From JAAYZH01 sp964479695 (GTDB taxonomy: Bacteria > Bacillota > Clostridia > Saccharofermentanales > Fastidiosipilaceae), in the NCBI GenBank assembly GCA_964479695.1, contig CAYZSO010000011.1:20789-84788 (forward strand): DNA of 64,000 nucleotides. The letters are read 5' to 3'. The position numbers and the translations under genes were made by a program. This document shows, in pieces, positions 9,216 through 18,051 of this stretch; positions within the stretch are counted from its first letter, which is position 1, and the number at the start of each line of letters is the position of its first letter. The notes beneath the pieces were generated by a model, which saw only the letters and a list, made by a program, of their open reading frames with translations, did not search any database and was not told the origin of the DNA.

Positions 9216-9392
9216 ATGGAAGTTTTAAGACGTTTGTTCAAAGATGAAGAGGGCCAAGGCCTGATCGAGTATGTCCTGATTGTTGGACTCATTGCATTAG
9301 TAGCCGTAGCAGCCATCCTTGCAGCTGGCGGTCATATCGGGAACATTTGGAACAAAGTTAGGGATACACTTGGTACAGTACCTGTAACCTGA
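9216..9392 (+). CDS. flp: Flp-family type IVc pilin 1
   Basis: A 58-residue pilin: basic start MEVLRRLFKDEEGQG, then LIEYVLIVGLIAL. The G|LIEY junction is the class-IVb/c prepilin cleavage site and the Glu five residues after it is conserved. AGGAGG lies seven bases upstream of the ATG. It is followed by a paralogue and the prepilin peptidase, so it is most likely the main pilus subunit. The mature peptide would be about 43 residues. Confidence 0.9.
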   Translation: MEVLRRLFKDEEGQGLIEYVLIVGLIALVAVAAILAAGGHIGNIWNKVRDTLGTVPVT

Positions 9393-9493
9393 TAGAAGAC
9401 CCTTACTCGCATTTTTCATGTGCCCAGAGTAATGGCATAGCCGTTAGGAGAGCGTCTTCTCGATTCAATGTTGTGTTCACAGGAGGATTACCT

Positions 9494-9679
9494 ATGAATC
9501 TGCTTCGCAGCTTATGGACAGAAGACGAAGGGCAAGGCCTCATTGAATATGTGTTGATCGTAGGCTTGATCGCGTTGGCGGCTGTTGGGGTCATGATCCT
9601 TGCAGGCGACGAACTCGCCTCGTTGTGGGACAGGGTAGCCAATGAATTAGCCGTACAAGCAGCAAAGGTTCCCAAATGA
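9494..9679 (+). CDS. flp: Flp-family type IVc pilin 2
   Basis: A 61-residue paralogue of the upstream pilin: EDEGQGLIEYVLIVGLIAL is nearly identical around the processing site, whereas the tail (ASLWDRVANELAVQAAKVPK) differs. The true start is the ATG at 9494 behind AGGAGG; an in-frame GTG at 9473 lacks a site. It may be an alternative major pilin or a minor subunit. Confidence 0.88.
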   Translation: MNLLRSLWTEDEGQGLIEYVLIVGLIALAAVGVMILAGDELASLWDRVANELAVQAAKVPK

Positions 9680-9744
9680 GTAAACCGCTTGCCGGGTTCG
9701 ATTCATAAGATGAACCTCTATCGGCAAAACTCAGGGGGAACCAC

Positions 9745-10365
9745 ATGATTATCTATTCGTATATCGCGTTAGCGACAGCAGCCTCGGCAGCGACGACCGA
9801 TCTTCGAGACCATAGAATACCGAATGCATTGGTGTTTCCTGTCCTCGTGGTCGCGCTACTGGGGCATTTTGTTTTTGAAGGTTTGGATGGCCTGCTCTTT
9901 TCCTTTGCAGGGTTTGCGGTAGGCCTGCTGATTTTCTTCCTGCCCTTTGTCATTCGTATGATGGGAGCAGGAGATGTGAAACTCATGGCGGCCATTGGCG
10001 CGTTAATGGGTTGGCGGTTTATCCTCGTAACAGCCGTCTATGCCTCAATTGCGGGACTATTTGTGGGGCTGGCGATTTTGGCCAAACACAAAGGCTGGTT
10101 ACTGGGATTGGTGAAGTATCTGCCGCAGAAGTTGGCAAGCTACTTGATTCCGAAGTTGGGTCCTCAGGTGCGAACTTCCGATTCCGCTTCCGTCAATAGC
10201 GGCAATAGCTACAATGGCGAAGATGCTACGCAAGCTGAAGCAGGCGGTACCGTTAAGGCAGATCGAATCATGGTACCCTATGGGTACTGCATAGCCATTG
10301 GGGTTTTCCTGGTGCTGGTGGGTGAAACTCTTGGGAATTGGCCTTTGATCAATTTCATCCGTTGA
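9745..10365 (+). CDS. tadV: Prepilin peptidase, A24 family (TadV/CpaA)
   Basis: A 206-residue membrane aspartyl protease that cleaves Flp pre-pilins and pseudopilins at the cytoplasmic membrane face. The two catalytic Asp motifs are visible: TTDLRDHRIPN (about residues 19-29) and MGAGDVKLMAA (about 73-83, the GxGD motif). There are about six hydrophobic segments. The loop after the fourth helix (about 130-165) is longer and Ser/Asn-rich. It lies directly downstream of both pilin genes and is probably co-transcribed. Confidence 0.92.
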   Translation: MIIYSYIALATAASAATTDLRDHRIPNALVFPVLVVALLGHFVFEGLDGLLFSFAGFAVGLLIFFLPFVIRMMGAGDVKLMAAIGALMGWRFILVTAVYASIAGLFVGLAILAKHKGWLLGLVKYLPQKLASYLIPKLGPQVRTSDSASVNSGNSYNGEDATQAEAGGTVKADRIMVPYGYCIAIGVFLVLVGETLGNWPLINFIR

Positions 10366-10406
10366 TCCTCAGATGAAGCTCGACCGGTGAAGAAAGAGGA
10401 ACCTGT

Positions 10407-10787
10407 ATGAGAAGGAAATTTCTCCGTAGTGAGGAAGGTCAAGCGATTGTTGAAACAGCGCTTGTTCTTCCTTTTTTGCTTCTTTTGATCCTGGGGATGA
10501 TTGAATTCGGCTGGATCTTAAATGGCCAGATCACCATCACCTCAGCCGCTCGCGAAGGCGCCAGAACTGCCGTTGTTTATGAAAGTGCTCCTTTAGCACA
10601 AAATGCTGTGACTTCCGCGGTTCAGCAATCCGCGGGTGCTTCCAGTTTGAAAAACGTGATCGCTACGACCACATTTACGGAGTCAAAAGCGATTGTCAAA
10701 GTCGATGCGAAAATTACGCCGATCATCGGCCTTTTTGTCAACAAAGATATGGATCTACACGCCAAGGCAGAGATGCGTCTCGAATAG
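10407..10787 (+). CDS. tadE: TadE-like pseudopilin
   Basis: 126 residues. N-terminal EEGQAIVETALVLPFLLLLILGMIEF is one hydrophobic helix preceded by a prepilin-like Gly and carrying the conserved Glu, the TadE-family signature, followed by a small extracellular domain. TadE proteins are processed by TadV and are needed for Flp pilus assembly. GAAAGAGGAAC precedes the ATG. Confidence 0.85.
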   Translation: MRRKFLRSEEGQAIVETALVLPFLLLLILGMIEFGWILNGQITITSAAREGARTAVVYESAPLAQNAVTSAVQQSAGASSLKNVIATTTFTESKAIVKVDAKITPIIGLFVNKDMDLHAKAEMRLE

Positions 10788-10817
10788 TCGCATTTCGGAC
10801 GAGTGGGAGGTAGAGTT

Positions 10818-12104
10818 ATGTATAGGGTAAGAAAGAAACTCCGTTCGTTATTCCGAAAGGAAGATGGCGCTGTCAATGTTTTGGTCGTCTTTTTCCTGGG
10901 ACTGTTCGGCTTGGCGTTTGCAGCGCTGGTGATTGACGCCAGTATCCTCTATGCCAAGCGCAGTGCCATGATCACGGCGGCGGATGCGGGGGCTCTTGCC
11001 GGAGCGAATGTTATTCGCGAACAGGTCGTGGCGGGGAAGTCGTCGACGGACTCAGCTGTCGTCAATTTAGCGAAGACAACAGCCAGACAACTGGCTCTGG
11101 ATAATGGCGCGGACAGCACCTTAACAACGGTTGAGGTTGTGCAGAGACCGGTCACGCTGCCTAACGGATCGACAGAAACCCGTCAAGTCGTCGATGTGAC
11201 GGTCGGCGTGGTTGAGCCGAGTATATTTGCCCGCTTTACGGGTAATACCGAGAACACCGTTCGGGCAAAGTCCACCGGCACCTGGGGTTATGTGAAGAAA
11301 ACGTTTATAGGCAATATCTTGCCGATCTTTATTTTCGATTCCGCTTATAAAATCGACCAACAAACGTATCTGCATGGTTTGATTGAGGCTCCTCCCGAGG
11401 AGACCACAAGTAGTTCTAGCACGACACCGACTTCAAGCGGGACGCCATCTCCTACTCCTGCCGTTACACCTTCCCCCACACCGGGGCAGATTACTACGAA
11501 TGCTTACGGCTATATTGAATTGAGCGGAGCCGGCAAAGATACGATCATGCAGGCTTTGGCCGGAACCTACACCGGAGGCCTTTTCATCGAGGAACCTGTC
11601 CTCGACGGCGCACCCGGCAAAGGGAATTTCGTCTCCAATGCCATTGAGGACCGCATGAAAGCCGCTGCTACACTAGGTTCCGTCGGAGAACGGCGCTCCT
11701 CCATGCTGGGCTTGATCCCCGTGATCAATTGGCAGAAGTTTAAGGCGATGCCGGAGAATTTCAAGAACAATGGTCAACTGGCCTCTCACCTGAAATTGCC
11801 CATTGAATATTTTGCTTACTACGAGATCACTGATGTAATCAAGAGCAATGATTACTGGGGTTCCCGATATGCACTAAATCCCTTCGAAGACGCGAATAGC
11901 CACTATAATTCGGTTGGTACCGGTGGCAGGCGAGACTACTCCGCCGTTGTTGGTGCGAAACCACCTTCCGACCTGATTGTAGGCCGCTTCACCGGCGAGA
12001 CGGTTCAGGCGCGCACGTTAGTTGAACTGGGTGACCAATTAAACCCGAATCCGGACGGCGGACCGCTCGACGCCGCAGCCATGTATGCCAAGTTAATTAA
12101 ATAG
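10818..12104 (+). CDS. tadG: TadG-like pilus assembly protein
   Basis: 428 residues. The start MYRVRKKLRSLFRKEDGAVN is followed by one hydrophobic helix and SAMITAADAGALAGANV, typical of the TadE/G-like N-terminal domain and similar to the partial gene at the left edge. A Ser/Thr/Pro linker (about residues 195-225) separates it from a C-terminal extracellular domain of unknown fold. GGGAGG precedes the ATG at 10818; the in-frame GTG at 10803 overlaps the site and is rejected. Confidence 0.8.
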   Translation: MYRVRKKLRSLFRKEDGAVNVLVVFFLGLFGLAFAALVIDASILYAKRSAMITAADAGALAGANVIREQVVAGKSSTDSAVVNLAKTTARQLALDNGADSTLTTVEVVQRPVTLPNGSTETRQVVDVTVGVVEPSIFARFTGNTENTVRAKSTGTWGYVKKTFIGNILPIFIFDSAYKIDQQTYLHGLIEAPPEETTSSSSTTPTSSGTPSPTPAVTPSPTPGQITTNAYGYIELSGAGKDTIMQALAGTYTGGLFIEEPVLDGAPGKGNFVSNAIEDRMKAAATLGSVGERRSSMLGLIPVINWQKFKAMPENFKNNGQLASHLKLPIEYFAYYEITDVIKSNDYWGSRYALNPFEDANSHYNSVGTGGRRDYSAVVGAKPPSDLIVGRFTGETVQARTLVELGDQLNPNPDGGPLDAAAMYAKLIK

Positions 12105-12356
12105 TCTTCGGCAATTTGGATTTCCGACACCTCAGTACCTCAGTACCTCAGCACCTCGGCGTGCCGGCACTCCGGTGCTGCGTTGAGATGAATAAAGTAA
12201 AGAAATGAAATCAAAATAAAATATCATTGCCCGGTTCTTTGGCCTGGTACTGTGTCATAATAAACTATACAACAACTAACAAGCTATACAACAACTAATC
12301 AACTGAATAATAGCAAATAAACTACACAGAAACCTAGATAAGCAAGGGGGTCCATT
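12105..12356. other. Gap inside the Tad cluster with a short tandem repeat
   Basis: CTCAGTAC-type 8-bp units recur at about 12129-12160 shortly after the tadG stop. The rest is AT-rich, with two ACAACTAA-containing near repeats (about 12268-12300). A secondary promoter for the downstream genes is possible, but no convincing -35/-10 pair was found. Confidence 0.4.
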
Positions 12357-13193
12357 ATGAAAGCAAGAAGAGTGGTACTGATCTTTTCCATTCTCCTAGG
12401 CATTGTGACCGCAATAGGGATTTTCTTCTACATAAGAAATCAACAGCAAGCACCCATGAATCCGATTGTTTATCGCAAAGTGGTTGTGGCTGCAGCGGCC
12501 ATTCCCGAAAATTCAGTGATTACCGCGGATATGCTCGAACTGCGGGATGTCCCGGAACAAGCTGTGCATCCGGATGCTTTTACCGAGATGGACGGCTTGG
12601 TCGGAGCGGTCACTTCGAATGCCATTTTCAAAGACGAGCAAGTTCTGCGCAGCCGTGTCGTTCTGGGTCGGACCGACGACGCCAATAAACTGGCGTACCA
12701 AATTCCGGAGAACATGCGCGCGATTTCGATTCCGATTTCTGAACTTTCTGCTGTCTCAGGGTATATCAGGCAAGGGGATTTCATTGACATCTTGGTAACC
12801 TATGAACAGAACCTCTTATATCCGGTCCAGCCGACCCCCACACCTACCCCCGGCGCTCCGCCGGCACAACCCGGAGCGCCCACGGAGACCACCGTAACCG
12901 AGCGGCTCTTAACGACTGTGTATACGCAGTTTCAGAAATTAGAGGTGCTTCGCATCGGCCCTTCCGGTCGCGCGGCGGATGATACGTCAATTCCGGGAAC
13001 GATGGTTCTGCTTGTGACGCCTCAACAGGCGGAAGAAGTGGTCTTCGCGATGGCCACCGGCTCACTCACCTTGGCTCTGCGAAATCCCGCGGATGGCGAA
13101 ACGGTGGAAGTTGAATTCTATAATGCGGAGAAGTTCCGCGATCAACATATCGATCCGATCTGGGAAACGACAGCCACAACAGGGGGGGCGTGA
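12357..13193 (+). CDS. cpaB: Flp pilus assembly protein CpaB/RcpC
   Basis: 278 residues. One N-terminal membrane anchor (about 6-24) is followed by a SAF domain (VVVAAAAIPENSVITADMLE; about 43-105) and an RcpC-type region (ISIPISELSAVSGYIRQGD). A Pro/Thr-rich insert (about 158-175) interrupts it. In diderms CpaB works with the secretin; here no secretin gene exists, as in other monoderm Tad loci, so a role at the wall or membrane is likely. GGGGG precedes the ATG. The stop is one base before the cpaE start. Confidence 0.85.
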   Translation: MKARRVVLIFSILLGIVTAIGIFFYIRNQQQAPMNPIVYRKVVVAAAAIPENSVITADMLELRDVPEQAVHPDAFTEMDGLVGAVTSNAIFKDEQVLRSRVVLGRTDDANKLAYQIPENMRAISIPISELSAVSGYIRQGDFIDILVTYEQNLLYPVQPTPTPTPGAPPAQPGAPTETTVTERLLTTVYTQFQKLEVLRIGPSGRAADDTSIPGTMVLLVTPQQAEEVVFAMATGSLTLALRNPADGETVEVEFYNAEKFRDQHIDPIWETTATTGGA

Positions 13194-13194
13194 C

Positions 13195-14409
13195 ATGGAG
13201 AGCATTCGCGTTTTGGTAGCGTCTGATTTGATTGAACTTCGCTTGAAAATCAGTCAGGACTTAGCTGAAATCGAGCAAGTTCAATTATTGGAGCCGGCTT
13301 CCGGCGAGGCGGAGGCGGAGGCCAGGCTGCAGGATCAGGGAGCCGATGTGGTGCTGGTGGATAATTCGCTGGACGGGAACGGCTATGCGGCTGCCCAGAA
13401 GCTCCACCAGGCTTTCCCCGGCACGGGAATTATCCTCATTGAGGAGACGATTCGGGATGATACCTTGCACAGAGCGCTCCTCGCGGGTGCCAATGATGTG
13501 CTGATCTACCCCTTCGAGCCGAAGTTGCTCTTGGAATCGATCACGAGATCGGCGGCTTTGGCCAAAGAACAAGCCGGCCAAGTGAGTGCCTCAGGGAAGA
13601 GGTTCTTACCTAAGACGCGTAAGGCGGAAGTGATTACGGTCTTCAGCCCGAAAGGCGGGGTGGGGAAGACGCTAACGTCTATTAATGAGGCGGTTTCGCT
13701 CTATCAACAGACGAAATCGGATGTGGCACTGGTGGATTTTGACTTGGATTATGGCACGGTGGCGTTGGGTATGAATTTGCAGCCGTTCTATACTTTGTCG
13801 GACATTCTGGAAGATATGCGCAATATCAACGCGGAAACGATCAGCAGCTACTTGACGCCGCACGAGAGCGGGGTGCTGGTTCTGCCCGGTAACGCGATGC
13901 CCAGACTGGAACCTTATGTCAGGCAAGACCAGATTGCTGCGATTATTGCGGCGCTCAGAGATTCGTTTGATTTTGTCGTGATTGATATGCCGTCGAGGTT
14001 CAGTGAAGAGCTGAGTCCGGCGCTGACTATGGCGAGTCGGATTTTCCTGATTGCGACGCCGGAAATCAGTACGTTGCGGAATATCAAGGCATCGCTGGTG
14101 GCTTTTGGAAACCTGGGGATTTCACTTGAGAAGGTGAAAGTCGTCCTGAACCGCGCGGATCTCAACCGCAGTATTCGGCCGAATGATGTGGCGAAGACCT
14201 TGGAAAGAGAAATTTACGGGAGCCTCCGCGATGATTCGAAGAGCGTCATTCGCTCGATGAATGAGGGGAAGCCTCTGGTGGCCTCCACGACGAGGCGCGG
14301 ACTTGTGCGGGATTTCGAACTTCTGACGCATAAATATTTGAGCGAATCCGGCAGAATGCCGACACGCACGAAGGGCAGGGGGCAGCAGAGAGAGAAGAGC
14401 GAGCAGTAG
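13195..14409 (+). CDS. cpaE: CpaE/TadZ-like ATPase (receiver-like plus MinD-type domain)
   Basis: 404 residues. Residues 1-120 resemble a response-regulator receiver domain (VLVDNSLDGNGYAAA). The MinD/ParA-type ATPase has a deviant Walker A FSPKGGVGKTLTS (about 147-159), then LVDFDLDYG and FVVIDMPSRF. TadZ/CpaE proteins position the pilus machine. The ATG at 13195 is one base after the cpaB stop, showing tight coupling. A CTTTGGCCAAAG word (13556) encodes ALAKE. The stop codon is the first triplet of a 24-bp tandem array. Confidence 0.9.
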   Translation: MESIRVLVASDLIELRLKISQDLAEIEQVQLLEPASGEAEAEARLQDQGADVVLVDNSLDGNGYAAAQKLHQAFPGTGIILIEETIRDDTLHRALLAGANDVLIYPFEPKLLLESITRSAALAKEQAGQVSASGKRFLPKTRKAEVITVFSPKGGVGKTLTSINEAVSLYQQTKSDVALVDFDLDYGTVALGMNLQPFYTLSDILEDMRNINAETISSYLTPHESGVLVLPGNAMPRLEPYVRQDQIAAIIAALRDSFDFVVIDMPSRFSEELSPALTMASRIFLIATPEISTLRNIKASLVAFGNLGISLEKVKVVLNRADLNRSIRPNDVAKTLEREIYGSLRDDSKSVIRSMNEGKPLVASTTRRGLVRDFELLTHKYLSESGRMPTRTKGRGQQREKSEQ

Positions 14410-14526
14410 ATTGAGCTTCGCTTGCGTGGGTCGATTGCGATCCACGTACGTAGGTCGAGTAAGCTCTTCCTGAGTGGATAGATTGGGCTCTTCTTGAGTG
14501 GATAGATTGCGTTCCACTTGCGTGGA
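14407..14526 (+). repeat. Stop-codon-spanning tandem array after cpaE (five 24-bp units)
   Basis: Units begin at 14407, 14431, 14455, 14479 and 14503. The first begins with the cpaE stop TAG; units 1, 4 and 5 start TAGATTG, the others TCGATTG or TCGAGTA. It fills nearly the whole gap to cpaF inside the pilus operon. Confidence 0.9.
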
Positions 14527-14543
14527 TAGAAATCGAGGAAACG

Positions 14544-15947
14544 ATGATCAATATGAGTGGCTTAGCAGGAGCGGGAACCGGTGCGGGCGCAGGTGCAGGT
14601 GCGGGTTCCGGCGCGAGAGTGGGTACGGAGAATGGTTCCAATCAGACGGACGGCCAGAAGGTCGGTTCGGTGACTGACAAGCGCGAGCAGCTGATGGATG
14701 AACTGAGTGCCGTGACGCTGAATCTGGTGATTGATAATGTCCAGATTCAGACGAACTCTACTGACCCGGCCGTTCGGAAACAGACTTTCGAGCAGATCCT
14801 CCGCATTGTGAGTGAGGTGTTGAACGAAAAAAAGGAACACCTGACGTTGGTGGAGAGGCAAAAAGTCGCTAATTCGGTGATGGATGAGATTTTCGGCTTT
14901 GGCCCAATCACACAACTCCTGAAAGACCCCACAATCTCTGAAGTTATGGTGAACTCAACTCACCAAGTGTACATCGAACGTAAGGGTAAACTGGAACTGA
15001 CGAATGTGCATTTCCGCGACGAGAACCATATCTATCATATTATCGATAAAATCGTTTCCCCGCTGGGCAGGCACGTGGATGAGTCTTCGCCGATGGTGGA
15101 TGCCCGCCTGCCGGATGGTTCGCGTGTAAACATTATTATTCCGCCTCTGTCGCTCAAGGGACCCACAATTACGATTCGTAAATTCGCGGCTGATCCGTTC
15201 ACCCGCAATGACTTGATTAATTTCGGGACGCTGAATTATGACATGGCGGATTTCCTGAAGGCTTGCGTTGAGGGACGCATGAATATTCTGGTTTCGGGCG
15301 GTACCGGCAGTGGTAAGACGACGCTCTTGAATGTGCTTTCCGGCTTCATTCCGCATACGGAACGCATTGTGACGATTGAGGATGCGGCTGAACTTCAGCT
15401 GCAGCAAGAACATGTGGTGACACTAGAGAGCCGGCCTGCCAATATTGAGGGGCAGGGACGGATTGCGGTTCGTGAACTGGTGGTGAATGCTTTGCGTATG
15501 AGGCCTGACCGAATTGTTGTCGGAGAGGTACGTAGTGCGGAGGCTCTGGATATGCTCCAAGCGATGAATACCGGCCATGACGGCTCGCTGACGACGATCC
15601 ATGCGAACACACCTCGAGACTCGCTCTCCCGTTTGGAGACGATGGTGATGATGTCGGGTATGGAGCTGCCGTCTCGGGCGATCCGGGAGCAGGTTTCTTC
15701 GGCGATTCAGGTGATTGTGCAGATTGCGCGTTTTGTCGACGGGACTCGTAAAGTTTCCCGCGTTTCGGAAATCACCGGGATGGAGGGGGACACGATTACG
15801 ATGCAGGATATTTTCGTGTTTCAACAGGAAGGTTTGGACGAACATAATCAAGTGATTGGCCGGCATGTCCCTACGGGTATCCAGCCGACGTTCTTGGATC
15901 GTTTGGCGCGTGCGGGAGCGAAAATCCCGCCCGGGCTGTTTAAGTAG
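14544..15947 (+). CDS. cpaF: Tad pilus assembly ATPase CpaF/TadA
   Basis: 467 residues. Secretion-type hexameric ATPase that powers Flp pilus assembly at the inner face of the membrane. Visible motifs are Walker A VSGGTGSGKTTLL (about 251-263), Asp box TIEDAAELQL, Walker B RPDRIVVGEVRSAEA and the His box HDGSLTTIHANT. The N-terminus carries an unusual Gly/Ala repeat (AGAGTGAGAGAGAGSGARVG; about 5-30) not needed by the family. GAGGAA lies before the ATG. It follows cpaE after a tandem array. Confidence 0.95.
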   Translation: MINMSGLAGAGTGAGAGAGAGSGARVGTENGSNQTDGQKVGSVTDKREQLMDELSAVTLNLVIDNVQIQTNSTDPAVRKQTFEQILRIVSEVLNEKKEHLTLVERQKVANSVMDEIFGFGPITQLLKDPTISEVMVNSTHQVYIERKGKLELTNVHFRDENHIYHIIDKIVSPLGRHVDESSPMVDARLPDGSRVNIIIPPLSLKGPTITIRKFAADPFTRNDLINFGTLNYDMADFLKACVEGRMNILVSGGTGSGKTTLLNVLSGFIPHTERIVTIEDAAELQLQQEHVVTLESRPANIEGQGRIAVRELVVNALRMRPDRIVVGEVRSAEALDMLQAMNTGHDGSLTTIHANTPRDSLSRLETMVMMSGMELPSRAIREQVSSAIQVIVQIARFVDGTRKVSRVSEITGMEGDTITMQDIFVFQQEGLDEHNQVIGRHVPTGIQPTFLDRLARAGAKIPPGLFK

Positions 15948-15979
15948 AGGCGTTTCGAAAACGCGTAAGGAGGGAAGCC

Positions 15980-16972
15980 ATGAGTCAGCAAGTACTGATC
16001 ATTTTACTCGTCGGAGGAGCAATCTCTGCCACCCTCTTTATCTATTCACTGCTGATGTTGATCTTCGCTTCGCGCATGCAGACCGGCAAGCGTTTAAAAG
16101 ACATTAAGCGACTCTCAGAAGTTGATGACGGGAGCCAAGTCGACCTGCCCGTAGGGCACGATACTTTCGGCCAACGCATGGTCCGCGGCTTAGGGAATGT
16201 CACACAGGCCGTGGGCGGTAATCGCAGAGACCGCGATAAACAGAAACTGAAACTTCAACGAGCAGGCGTTCTCCTGAAACCGGAAGAATTTAATGGCATA
16301 AAACTGGGTTCGGTACTCTTTTTTGCCTTGCTGTTTGGCTTACTCAGCCGCAATCCCTGGTTCATGCTCCTGGGTATTCCGGTGGGGCTGCTGTTGCCGG
16401 AACTTGTGATTTCTCTCATGACCAGCAAGCGTTCCAAAACCTTGAATTCCCAGCTGCCGGAAGCACTCAACGTTATTGCGAACGGTGTTCGCGCGGGCTT
16501 TAGTTTCCCGCAAGCCGTTGCCATGATCGTGGAAGAAATGGATGGGCCGATCGCGGAAGAATTCGGGAAATTGCTTCGTGAGAATTCCTTGGGGAAACCA
16601 ATGGAAGAGGCATTGCAGAATTTGTCCGACCGCACCGGTGATGAGGATCTGGATATCGTCATTACCGCGCTCTTGATCCAACGTCAGGTAGGTGGTTCCC
16701 TCGCGGAAATTCTGGATACCATTTCGGAAACCATCCGCGGCCGCGTGAAACTCAAAGGCGATATCCGCACACTGACTGCGCAAGGCAAGATGTCCGCGGT
16801 CATTGTGAGCATCATGCCTTTTGCCATGGCCTTCTTACTGAATCTGGTCAATCCCGGTTACATGAATATCATGTTCACCGATCCGATCGGAATCGCTGCC
16901 CTCGTCGCGGCTCTGGTCTTTATGGCCTTGGGTATATTCCTCTTGTCTCGAATTATCCAGATCAAGGTCTAG
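15980..16972 (+). CDS. tadB: Tad platform protein TadB
   Basis: 330 residues with a type II secretion F domain: ALNVIANGVRAGFSFPQAV (about 159-177) and VGGSLAEILDTISETIRGR. N-terminal and paired central/C-terminal membrane helices are present. TadB and TadC form the membrane platform driven by CpaF. AGGAGGG precedes the ATG. Confidence 0.93.
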   Translation: MSQQVLIILLVGGAISATLFIYSLLMLIFASRMQTGKRLKDIKRLSEVDDGSQVDLPVGHDTFGQRMVRGLGNVTQAVGGNRRDRDKQKLKLQRAGVLLKPEEFNGIKLGSVLFFALLFGLLSRNPWFMLLGIPVGLLLPELVISLMTSKRSKTLNSQLPEALNVIANGVRAGFSFPQAVAMIVEEMDGPIAEEFGKLLRENSLGKPMEEALQNLSDRTGDEDLDIVITALLIQRQVGGSLAEILDTISETIRGRVKLKGDIRTLTAQGKMSAVIVSIMPFAMAFLLNLVNPGYMNIMFTDPIGIAALVAALVFMALGIFLLSRIIQIKV

Positions 16973-16985
16973 GAAGGAGCAAATT

Positions 16986-17909
16986 ATGGATCCATTACAG
17001 ATGCTCATGATCTTTGCCGGACTCGCCGCCGCCGGTTTATTCTTCGTGATCTTCGACAAAATCGCTTCCAAACGGGAGCGGGTCAAGAAGAGGCTTACGG
17101 AAGTCCAAGAAATTTCGACTTCCGTTGAAGACGAGTCCGAATACCGCAAGCCATTTTCCGATCGAATTTTGAAGCCCATGTACCAGAACTTCTTGGCTTG
17201 GATCACCAGACTCACTCCGAAGGCCATCCTCAACCGCTACGATGAGCTTCTCACGCAAGCCGGTCTCCGTAGCCATTACACCCCGATCCGCATGATCGGC
17301 ATTCAGCTTTTGTTGGGGATCTTCACTTTACTTATCGCTCTGATCCTCATTCCACCGGGTACCAATATGCGGGTGCTTCTCATCTTCACGCTTAGTTTGG
17401 TTCTGTTCATGCTGCCCTATCTCATGCTTCTTAGTCAGGCCAAAGCCCGCCTCATCCAAATTGATCGCACTTTGCCAGACTTACTAGACCTGTTGTATGT
17501 CAGTGTTGAGGCTGGTTTGAGTTTCGATATGGCCCTTCGGCGTACCGCCGAGAAAACAAAAGGTCCCCTAGCCGACGAAGTCCTGCAAGCGCTGACCGAA
17601 ATGAGCAAAGGCCGCGATCGCAAAGACGCCCTCCGCGGCATTGCGGAACGCACGAAATCTTCTGATCTCACGACGTTCATCAGCTCGGTCATTCAAGCGG
17701 AACAACTAGGCAGCAACATCGCCAATACTCTCCGAATCCAGTCTTCCACCATGCGCCAAAAACGCGCCCAAAGAGCCGAAGAACAAGCGGCGAAACTCGC
17801 CACCAAAATGCTTTTTCCCATCGTTTTCATGATCTTCCCCGCGCTTCTGCTGGTCCTTCTGGGACCGACGTTGATCCGCTTACTCGATATGATGACCGGC
17901 CTATTTTAG
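16986..17909 (+). CDS. tadC: Tad platform protein TadC
   Basis: 307 residues with a type II secretion F domain: LPDLLDLLYVSVEAGLSFD (about 161-179) and QAEQLGSNIANTLRIQS. Hydrophobic segments lie at the N-terminus, about 100-145 and the C-terminus. It starts 13 bases after tadB behind AGGAAGGAG. This ends the canonical pilus genes; no clear terminator follows. Confidence 0.93.
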   Translation: MDPLQMLMIFAGLAAAGLFFVIFDKIASKRERVKKRLTEVQEISTSVEDESEYRKPFSDRILKPMYQNFLAWITRLTPKAILNRYDELLTQAGLRSHYTPIRMIGIQLLLGIFTLLIALILIPPGTNMRVLLIFTLSLVLFMLPYLMLLSQAKARLIQIDRTLPDLLDLLYVSVEAGLSFDMALRRTAEKTKGPLADEVLQALTEMSKGRDRKDALRGIAERTKSSDLTTFISSVIQAEQLGSNIANTLRIQSSTMRQKRAQRAEEQAAKLATKMLFPIVFMIFPALLLVLLGPTLIRLLDMMTGLF

Positions 17910-18051
17910 ATGCTCATTCGAAGCTCCGCACCCACGCCTGGTCCCCGATGTTAGGTGCCCAGAACGTAAAATAGTAAAGAATATTAAAGAAACCTTAAGC
18001 GGTCTCTGGAAGCCCGGAAAAATGTATAAGTTGTGCTAAACTTGACTTCAT

